Below are positions 1 through 6,336 of a DNA stretch of 10,939 nt, one piece after another. A program made the position numbers and the translations under genes. The notes beneath the pieces were generated by a model. It did not search any database, was not told the origin of the DNA, and was given only the letters and a program-made list of their open reading frames with translations. Origin of the DNA: CBDUBS01 sp965365445 (GTDB lineage: Bacteria; Bacteroidota; Rhodothermia; Rhodothermales; DASSAV01). The DNA is taken from the NCBI GenBank assembly GCA_965365445.1, contig CBDUBS010000117.1, forward strand, positions 1 through 10,939. The letters are read 5' to 3'. The number at the start of each line of letters is the position of its first letter. Position 1 is the first letter of the stretch.

Positions 1-37
1 CTTCCGTTCCCCTTGAGATAGTAAGGTATGCCTCTTT

Positions 38-59
38 CGCGGCGAGGCCGCCGCGGCGG
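38..59. repeat. GC-rich palindrome just upstream of the FecR gene
   Basis: Bases 48-59 (CCGCCGCGGCGG) are a perfect 12-base palindrome. An alternative hairpin pairs CGCGGC at 38-43 with GCCGCG at 50-55 around a six-base loop. It sits between whatever lies upstream (probably the ECF sigma gene, outside the window) and the FecR start. No T-run follows, so it does not look like a terminator. It could be a translational or RNA-stability element between sigma and anti-sigma genes, or chance in GC-rich DNA. The first 70 bases hold too little sequence to identify an upstream gene; two frames end at stops at 19-21 and 63-65. Confidence 0.3.
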
Positions 60-70
60 GAGTAGCTTGT

Positions 71-982
71 ATGGCCCATACACCATCCCAGCCTGGGGCA
101 CTTGACCCGGCCGCCCTGAGCGATGACGAATCGTGGGCGCTGCTGGCCCACCGGATGGAGCGGGCGGTTTCGGCTCCTGCTTCGCCCCGCCGACCCGTTC
201 GGAGCGTGTGGGGATATGCGGGCTGCATGGCGGCCGTGCTGCTCGTTGCCGCCCTCGGAGCGCTTGCGGCCGTACGCTTCGTCGGCACGGAGCCCCCTCC
301 TGCCGGAACGCCCCCGGCGCCGCGCCGGTTCGCCACGGATCGCGGCCAGCGATCGAGCATCCACCTGGCCGACGGATCGGATGTGCGCCTCGGGCCGGAA
401 AGCCGTCTCGAAGTCCCCGCCCGGTTCGAAGGTCCCTCCCGGGAGGTGATCCTCCATGGGGAGGCCTTTTTCGACGTAGCCCCGGATGCCGCCCGGCCGT
501 TCCGCATCGAAGCCGGAGCGGGCCGCATCGAAGTTCGGGGCACCGCCTTCAGCGTGCGCACCGCAGGGGAGCAAACCACCGTGTACGTAGCCGAAGGGCT
601 GGTGGCGCTGCTGCCCTCGGCGCTGATGCCGGATACGGTGCTCGTGCAGCCCGGCCGGCTCGCCGTCATCTCCAACCGGGGCGTCACTGTGGAGTCCGCC
701 GACGCCGAACGCTACCTCGGCTGGCTGGAAGGCAACCTCGTGTTTCGGGGAGCGAGCTTCGATGAAGTCGAACGCGAGCTCGAACGGTGGTACGATCTTC
801 AGGTGGACCTGCTGGCTCCGCGCGAGCGGGTGCTCCGCCTCGATGCCGCCTTCGGCGACGAACCGCTCTCCGAGATCCTGAATACGATCGCTGCGGCGCT
901 CGGCCTGGAATATACCCGGGAGCGACGCCATATTACCTTTTATCCTGCCTCAACGATCACTACCTATGAGACATCGCGGTAA
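71..982 (+). CDS. FecR-family anti-sigma factor (inner-membrane sigma regulator)
   Basis: This 303-residue protein has the FecR layout. A short cytoplasmic N-terminus (about 1-45) is followed by one membrane segment (about 47-70, rich in A/L/V). A periplasmic FecR domain spans about 87-181, with the family-typical stretches IHLADGSDVRL, EVILHGEAFFDVA, RPFRIEAG and IEVRGTAFSVR. A C-terminal STN-like domain (DUF4974 type) spans about 221-292 and begins LVFRGASFDEVERELERWY. In known systems such proteins hold an ECF sigma factor at the inner membrane and free it when an outer-membrane transducer signals. The next gene is a SusC protein with an STN domain, the usual partner. The start at 71 has GGGAG at 58-62, eight bases upstream, a plausible ribosome site. 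The cytoplasmic sigma-binding part is short and proline-rich, with only the segment around DDESWALLAHRMER likely helical. The matching sigma gene is presumably just upstream. Confidence 0.93.
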   Translation: MAHTPSQPGALDPAALSDDESWALLAHRMERAVSAPASPRRPVRSVWGYAGCMAAVLLVAALGALAAVRFVGTEPPPAGTPPAPRRFATDRGQRSSIHLADGSDVRLGPESRLEVPARFEGPSREVILHGEAFFDVAPDAARPFRIEAGAGRIEVRGTAFSVRTAGEQTTVYVAEGLVALLPSALMPDTVLVQPGRLAVISNRGVTVESADAERYLGWLEGNLVFRGASFDEVERELERWYDLQVDLLAPRERVLRLDAAFGDEPLSEILNTIAAALGLEYTRERRHITFYPASTITTYETSR

Positions 983-1019
983 TACGCCCGCCCTGTTCCA
1001 TCCTTACACCCGCAAACCC

Positions 1020-4000
1020 ATGAACCCAACGACCTCCTTCTCATGGCAAACTCCGTGGAGCCGCCCGCGACGGGCCGGCGCCCTGAAAGCGCTTCAGCTT
1101 CTGCTTTCCGGCCTGATGGTGTGCCTTATCGGCGCGGCCCCGGCATTCGCCCAGGCGGAGTACAGCAGCCGCGCCCTGGAGCGCCTGCGTCCGAGCGCCG
1201 CCCTTGGTTTCGAGAGCAGCCTGGATCGGCTCAACCGGACCATCGACGTTCACGTCAACCAGATGTCGCTCGGGCAGGCGCTGGATGAAGTAGCCTCCCG
1301 CGCCGGATTCCGCGTCGTCAAGGCCCAGTGGGAAGCCCTGCGCACCCGTGAGGTTTCCCTGAACGAAACGGGCGTCACCGTACTGGCCGCCCTCTACGAC
1401 TTGATGGAGGGTTCCGGCCTCGGCCTGAAAGTCTCCCCGAGCGGCTACCTCGTCGTGGTGGCCAAACCCTCCGCGAGACCGGTAGAAACCGCCCCGGTGG
1501 AACTGCCGCCCCTGCCTCTGCATCCGGTGACGGGCGCCGTCATTTCCGCCGACGACAACCTGCCCCTGCCCGGCGTAAACGTGTTCGTCAAGGGAACGGC
1601 CACCGGCGCCGCTACCGATCTCGACGGGCGGTACGCGCTCGACGCACCCTCGCCCAACGATACGCTCGTATTCTCCTTCGTCGGCTATTTGACGCAGGAA
1701 ATCCCGATCCAGGGCCGCACCACCATCGATGTGCAGCTCGAAGAGGACCAGGTGCAGCTCGATGAAGTGGTCGTTGTCGGGTACGGCGAGCAGAAGCGCA
1801 GCGACATCACCGGCTCGGTGGCCTCCATCAGTCCGGAGCGCCTGGAAGAAGTGCCCGCCGTGAACGTGACCCAGTCGCTCCAGGGAGCCATACCCGGCCT
1901 CCAGGTAACGCTCAACGGGGCTGGGGCGGAGCAGAACGACGTGGCCCTGCTTATGCGAGGCCAGAACTCCATAACGGCCAGCAACCGTCCGCTCATCATC
2001 GTGGACGGCATCCCGTACAGCGGCGCCCTCTCCGAAATCAACCAGAACGACGTGGCCTCCATCGAGGTGCTCAAGGATGCCTCGTCGGCCGCCATCTACG
2101 GATCGCGCGGCTCGAACGGCGTCATCCTGATTACCACCAAGAAGGGGAAAGAAGGAAAGCCGGTCTTTTCCTACGATGGTTATGCCGGCGTGCAGGACGT
2201 GATCGACGTGCCGGACGTGATGAACGGCCAGGAGTTCTACGACTTCAAGTGCGTCCGTGAAGGCTACGTGCGCAAACTCTCCTGCGACGACCCGGCTGCC
2301 CGGGCCATCATCTTCACGCCCACCGAGCTGGCGGTGTACGAATCCGGCGCCTGGCCCAGCTGGTGGGAGCTCGCCACGCAGCAGGGCTTCCAGCAGCAGC
2401 ACAACCTGAGCTTCTCCGGCGGCACGGGCAGCACCCGGTACTACATCGCCGGCTCGCTGCTCGACGTGGAAGGCGTGGCTGTCAACGACCAGTTCCGCCG
2501 CTACACGATGCGCGTCAACCTGGATCAGCGCATGGCCTCCTGGCTCCAGTTCGGCACCAGCACCCAGCTTTCCCAGAGCGACCGCGGGGGCGTCCCGGCC
2601 AGCTTCGACGACGCCTTCTACATGAACCCGCTCACCCGCGCCTACAACGACGACGGAACCCTGACCATCCGCACCTGGGAAGATGCAGGCATATCGGCCA
2701 ACCCGCTGCGCGGCCTGCTCGCCACCGACGACGACCTCAGCCGCCGGGTCATCACGAGCAACTTCGCCCAGGTCGATCTGCCCTTCGTGGAAGGCCTCTC
2801 GTTCCGTATCAACGGCGGCCTGGACTATGAGAACCGGGACCGGGGCCGCTACTACGGCCGCAACACGCAAACCGGCGTGACCAACAACGGCTGGGCCCAG
2901 GTGGTAAATACGAACTCGCTGGACTGGACCCTGGAGAACATCCTGCGCTACTCCCAGTCCTTCGGCAAGCACAACGTCGATCTGACCACGCTCTACAGCG
3001 CTCAGGCCACCGACGACAAAACCGTGACGACCACCGCCACCGGCTTCCCGCTGGACGTGCTGACCTACTTCCAGTACGATGTGGCCTCGCTGGTGGAGAC
3101 GAGCTACAATTTCCCCCGCTCGCGGCTCGTCTCGCAGATGGCCCGTCTCAACTACAACTACAACAGCAAGTACCTGCTCACCCTCACGGGCCGCCGGGAT
3201 GGGGCTTCGGTGTTCGGGGCGAACAACAAGTACGGGTTCTTCCCCTCCATCGCGCTCGGGTGGAACATCGCGGAAGAACCGTTCATGCAGGGCATCCGTC
3301 CGATCAACTCGCTCAAGCTGCGCCTCTCCTACGGTCAGAACGGCAACCAGGCCATCAGTCCGTATGCGACGCTGGCCCGCCTTCAGGAAGATTCGTTCCT
3401 GAATGGTACCAGCACCGCGCCCGGTTACGTGCCCAACACACTGGGCAACCCGAACCTGCGCTGGGAGACCACCACCTCGGGCAACCTGGGTATCGATTTC
3501 GTGCTCGTCGGGGGCCGCATACAGGGAACGTTCGATATGTACCGGTCGCGTACCAACGACCTGCTCCTGAGCCGGGCCGTCCCCTCGGTGCACGGCATGG
3601 ACCGCATTACCGAGAACATCGGCGAGACGAAGAACCGCGGCCTCGAACTGGCCCTCTCGACGTACAACATCGATGCGGGCGATTTCTCCTGGACCACCGA
3701 TCTGAACCTTTCGTTCAACCGCAACGAGATCGTTGATCTATACGGAAACGGCCAGGACGACATCGGCAATCGGTGGTTCATCGGGCAGCCGGTCGTGGTA
3801 AACTACGGGTACCAGTTCGCCGGCATCTGGCAGGAGGAGGAAGCCGAACAGGCCGCCGTCTACGGCCAGATCCCCGGAGACCGCCGGGCGCTCGACGTAA
3901 ACGGCGACGGTAAGATCGACCCGGCCAACGACCGCGTCCTGATCGGCAGCCGCCAGCCGGATTACGTGCTCGGCATGGGCAACACGTTCAAGTTCCGCCA

Positions 4001-4412
4001 CTGGAGCCTTAACCTGTTCGTCTCCGCCATACAGGGCATCTCGCGGGCCAACACGTTGCTGGATGATGTAGTATGGGGCGATACCCGCCGCAACACCATC
4101 ATGCGCGAGCACTGGACGCCCGAAAACCGGAGCAACACCGTGCAGGCCAACCGCGAAAGCCCCCACCCGAATCTGTACGGGGTGGATATGTACGAGGATG
4201 CAAGCTTCGTCCGCCTCCGCGACGTGACGCTGGCCTACTCGCTGCCATACTCCTTCCTGCAACGCCTGGGCCTTTCGTCCATGCGGGTGTATGTCACCGG
4301 CAAGAACCTGCTGACCCTGAGCGACTGGACGGGCCTCGATCCCGAACTGGGCGACCAGACCGCCATCCCGCTCGAACGGTCGATCCTCGGAGGCGTCAGC
4401 TTCAAGTTTTAG
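1020..4412 (+). CDS. SusC/RagA-family TonB-dependent outer-membrane transducer with STN domain
   Basis: The protein is a large outer-membrane transporter that imports glycan fragments using TonB energy. Read from ATG 1020 it has 1130 residues. An in-frame ATG at 966 adds 18 residues and overlaps the FecR gene by 17 bases; 1020 is preferred because it leaves a normal signal peptide cleaved after AAPAFA. Numbered from 966: signal peptide to about 62; STN domain about 90-168; carboxypeptidase-regulatory-like beta domain about 188-258 (GVNVFVKGTATGAATDLDG, LVFSFVGY); the family signature DEVVVVGYGEQKR near 266; a plug domain about 285-400 with PLIIVDGIPY, IEVLKDASSAAIYGSRG and NGVILITTKKG; then a beta-barrel to a terminal phenylalanine (GGVSFKF). 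D977-VNGDGKID-985, followed by D989, is the calcium-loop-like motif common in SusC barrels. The STN domain marks it as a signalling transporter, matching the FecR gene directly upstream and the SusD partner downstream. Its substrate is unknown. Confidence 0.97.
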   Translation: MNPTTSFSWQTPWSRPRRAGALKALQLLLSGLMVCLIGAAPAFAQAEYSSRALERLRPSAALGFESSLDRLNRTIDVHVNQMSLGQALDEVASRAGFRVVKAQWEALRTREVSLNETGVTVLAALYDLMEGSGLGLKVSPSGYLVVVAKPSARPVETAPVELPPLPLHPVTGAVISADDNLPLPGVNVFVKGTATGAATDLDGRYALDAPSPNDTLVFSFVGYLTQEIPIQGRTTIDVQLEEDQVQLDEVVVVGYGEQKRSDITGSVASISPERLEEVPAVNVTQSLQGAIPGLQVTLNGAGAEQNDVALLMRGQNSITASNRPLIIVDGIPYSGALSEINQNDVASIEVLKDASSAAIYGSRGSNGVILITTKKGKEGKPVFSYDGYAGVQDVIDVPDVMNGQEFYDFKCVREGYVRKLSCDDPAARAIIFTPTELAVYESGAWPSWWELATQQGFQQQHNLSFSGGTGSTRYYIAGSLLDVEGVAVNDQFRRYTMRVNLDQRMASWLQFGTSTQLSQSDRGGVPASFDDAFYMNPLTRAYNDDGTLTIRTWEDAGISANPLRGLLATDDDLSRRVITSNFAQVDLPFVEGLSFRINGGLDYENRDRGRYYGRNTQTGVTNNGWAQVVNTNSLDWTLENILRYSQSFGKHNVDLTTLYSAQATDDKTVTTTATGFPLDVLTYFQYDVASLVETSYNFPRSRLVSQMARLNYNYNSKYLLTLTGRRDGASVFGANNKYGFFPSIALGWNIAEEPFMQGIRPINSLKLRLSYGQNGNQAISPYATLARLQEDSFLNGTSTAPGYVPNTLGNPNLRWETTTSGNLGIDFVLVGGRIQGTFDMYRSRTNDLLLSRAVPSVHGMDRITENIGETKNRGLELALSTYNIDAGDFSWTTDLNLSFNRNEIVDLYGNGQDDIGNRWFIGQPVVVNYGYQFAGIWQEEEAEQAAVYGQIPGDRRALDVNGDGKIDPANDRVLIGSRQPDYVLGMGNTFKFRHWSLNLFVSAIQGISRANTLLDDVVWGDTRRNTIMREHWTPENRSNTVQANRESPHPNLYGVDMYEDASFVRLRDVTLAYSLPYSFLQRLGLSSMRVYVTGKNLLTLSDWTGLDPELGDQTAIPLERSILGGVSFKF

Positions 4413-4422
4413 TAAACTGACT

Positions 4423-4500
4423 CCTCCCTCCGAGGGAGGCGGCCCGAAGGGCCGGAGGGTGTCTTCTTTCGGTAAGACCAGACGCCTCCACCCCTTCGGG
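4423..4500. repeat. cluster of hairpins in the susC-susD spacer (REP-like or attenuator)
   Basis: The 165-base gap between the SusC and SusD genes holds consecutive inverted repeats. CCTCCCT 4423-4429 pairs with AGGGAGG 4433-4439 around a 3-base loop. CGGCCC 4440-4445 pairs with GGGCCG 4449-4454 around GAA. GTCTT 4461-4465 pairs with AAGAC 4474-4478. A competing longer stem joins GGAGG..TGTCT (4454-4464) to AGACG-CCTCC (4480-4489). CCC 4492-4494 faces GGG 4498-4500 across TTC. No long T-run follows, so full termination is not indicated. Such structure between susC and susD could lower or tune susD transcript, or be an intergenic REP-type repeat. Bases 4501-4577 are AT-richer, with no recognisable Shine-Dalgarno before susD. 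TACTTTGC at 4559-4566 only loosely resembles the Bacteroidota -7 element. Confidence 0.55.
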
Positions 4501-4577
4501 ATCTCCCCGGAGAGCGGTTAAATGCAGCCAGATAGACTGTAGCGATAACCTCACTTTTTACTTTGCGCTGACCTCTC

Positions 4578-6191
4578 ATGAAACGACTTCTTCTGGTTCC
4601 ACTCGCTCTGACCATCCTGGCAACCGGCGTGCTGACCGGTTGCAGCGAGGACTTCCTCGTTGAGGACCCGCCCCACGTACTCGTGGCGGAAAACCTGTAC
4701 CAGTCTCCTGCCGGCTTCGAGGCGGCGCTGAACGGCCTCTACTCCCGTATACGCGGCGAACGCTGGGGCTTCGACGGATCGAACAACGAGCGGTTCGGCA
4801 TATACACCGTCGGCACGGACAACGTGTTCGGCAACCAGCCGGACGCCCTTCACACCCGGTTGAACCTGTGGAATGCTTCCTTCAACTCCACATGGAACCA
4901 CAACGAAGCCATGTGGGAGTGGCTTTACCGCACCATAAACGGCGCCAATACGATCATCGAACGGGCTGAAAACCCGGATATCGCCTGGACGGAAGCCCAG
5001 AAGAACGAGGCGATTGCCGAGGCCCGCTTCATCCGGGCGTGGGCCTACCGCCACCTGACGTACCTGTGGGGCGACGTGCCGCTGAATCTGGAGGAATCCT
5101 CCGGTGAAACGATCCGCACCGACTGGACGCTGACCCCCCAGGCCGACGTGTTCAAACAGATCGAGCAGGATCTGCTTTTCGCCGAGCAGCACCTGCCCAA
5201 TTTGCCCTCGAACCCCGGCAAGGTAGGCAAGGCGGCCGCCCAGCATTACCTGGCCGAGGTCTACCTCCACCCGACGATGAACAAGCCGGCCGAATCGGAG
5301 AAGTTCGCCCGCAAGGTGATCGACAACCCCAACTACAAGCTCATCACCGAGCGCTACGGCGTGCAGCGGAACAACCCGTACGGATGCGCCTTCCTCGACC
5401 AGTTCATCGAGGGCAACAGCAACCGCAGCGAGGGCAATACCGAAGCTCTTTGGGTATTCCAGTACGAACTCGACGTGCCGGGTGGAGCCCAGACCATGTC
5501 GCGCCGGGCCTGGGGCCAGCGTTACTACAACAACAAGGGCATCAAAATCTCCGAAGAGTTCGGCGGCCGCGGCCTCGGGCGCGAGGCCCCGACGGTATGG
5601 GCGCTCAACCTGTACGAGAAAGGAGACGACCGGGGCACGAAGTGCGCCATCCGCGACTTCTATCTCTACAACGACGCCCCGAACCTGCCGGCCGGTAAGA
5701 AGCTAGGCGATACGCTCTGGATCAAAATTCCCGCAAAGGACGTGCTGCGCCAGAACAACTGGCCGACCACGCGCAAGTGGGAAGTCGCCAACCCGACCGA
5801 CGTGACGGGCAGCGAGCAGTACAACGACCAGGTGTACCTCCGCCTGGCGGAAACCTACCTCCTTCTGGCCGAAGCTCTGCACCGGCAGGGCAAGAACCAG
5901 GAAGCGGCCGATGTAATCAATGTGCTTCGGGCGCGGGCTCATGCCACGCCCATCACGGCCGGGCAGGTGAACATCGACTTCATCCTCGACGAGCGCTCGC
6001 GCGAGCTGCTGGCCGAGGAACAGCGCCGCTATACCCTGCTGCGCACCGGTAAATGGCTGGAGCGCGTCCGGGCGTACAACGGCGTCGCCGGCCCGGTCAT
6101 CCAGGATTTCCACGTGCTGTTTCCCATCCCGCAAACCTTCATCGACGCGAACAAGGATAACCCCATCCCGCAGAACCAGGGGTATAGTTGA
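4578..6191 (+). CDS. SusD/RagB-family glycan-binding surface lipoprotein
   Basis: The 537-residue lipoprotein is the expected partner of the preceding SusC; such proteins form a hinged lid over the SusC barrel and bind glycan at the cell surface. It starts MKRLLLVPLALTILATG and has a lipobox LTGC with the lipidated Cys at 22. SED follows the cysteine, an acidic stretch resembling the Bacteroidota surface-export signal. The mainly helical, TPR-like body includes AIAEARFIRAWAYRHLTYLW (145-164), which is highly typical of SusD. The C-terminal part carries YLRLAETYLLLAEAL (420-434), DERSRELLAEEQRR (471-484), LFPIP (514-518) and a final QNQGY (532-536), all family hallmarks. Its length is normal and nothing appears broken. 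No Shine-Dalgarno is visible before the start, as is common in this phylum. Its ligand cannot be read from sequence. Confidence 0.97.
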   Translation: MKRLLLVPLALTILATGVLTGCSEDFLVEDPPHVLVAENLYQSPAGFEAALNGLYSRIRGERWGFDGSNNERFGIYTVGTDNVFGNQPDALHTRLNLWNASFNSTWNHNEAMWEWLYRTINGANTIIERAENPDIAWTEAQKNEAIAEARFIRAWAYRHLTYLWGDVPLNLEESSGETIRTDWTLTPQADVFKQIEQDLLFAEQHLPNLPSNPGKVGKAAAQHYLAEVYLHPTMNKPAESEKFARKVIDNPNYKLITERYGVQRNNPYGCAFLDQFIEGNSNRSEGNTEALWVFQYELDVPGGAQTMSRRAWGQRYYNNKGIKISEEFGGRGLGREAPTVWALNLYEKGDDRGTKCAIRDFYLYNDAPNLPAGKKLGDTLWIKIPAKDVLRQNNWPTTRKWEVANPTDVTGSEQYNDQVYLRLAETYLLLAEALHRQGKNQEAADVINVLRARAHATPITAGQVNIDFILDERSRELLAEEQRRYTLLRTGKWLERVRAYNGVAGPVIQDFHVLFPIPQTFIDANKDNPIPQNQGYS

Positions 6192-6201
6192 GGCATTCTC
6201 A

Positions 6202-6235
6202 GGGGCGCCGGGCTCAAACCCCGGCGCCCCCTTTC
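6202..6235 (+). terminator. strong hairpin terminator after susD
   Basis: GGGGCGCCGGG at 6202-6212 pairs perfectly with CCCGGCGCCCC at 6220-6230 around a 7-base loop, and CTTTCGTT follows. The 11-base GC-only stem begins 10 bases after the SusD stop. The T-run is short and interrupted, so termination may be partial. It marks the likely end of the fecR-susC-susD transcript, or an attenuation point between the transport genes and the enzyme genes. Confidence 0.78.
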
Positions 6236-6256
6236 GTTCAGGATAGTGCTTCTTTT

Positions 6257-6285
6257 CTGTTCCGGCGTCGTTTCTGCCGGAACGG
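6257..6285. promoter_or_regulatory. inverted repeat in the leader of the GH42-like gene
   Basis: GTTCCGGC at 6259-6266 is matched by GCCGGAAC at 6276-6283 with a 9-base spacer. The pairing extends by a T-G wobble and a C-G pair to 6257-6285. It lies after the susD terminator and about 50 bases before the next start codon. No T-run follows, so it is not an obvious terminator. Its symmetry fits either an RNA hairpin in a 5' leader or a dimeric repressor operator. No clear promoter motif could be picked out in 6232-6336. Confidence 0.4.
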
Positions 6286-6336
6286 GAGCGCTACAGGCTT
6301 CCTTAGCCACCCTGCTCCTTCCGCCCCCTCGATGTC

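Noticed and set aside
1..65. Possible C-terminal end of an upstream sigma factor gene
   Set aside because: Two frames end within this stretch (stops at 19-21 and 63-65), but fewer than 22 codons are visible and no sigma-factor motif can be recognised.
1041..3593. 850-codon open frame on the minus strand opposite the SusC gene
   Set aside because: It is a by-product of strong G/C-ending codon use on the plus strand. Its translation is rich in Gly, Val, Arg and His without family motifs, while the plus strand carries an unmistakable SusC protein.
4559..4566. TACTTTGC as a possible Bacteroidota -7 promoter element for susD
   Set aside because: It is one base short of TAnnTTTG, has no TTTG about 19 bases upstream, and would leave only a few bases of leader before the ATG at 4578.
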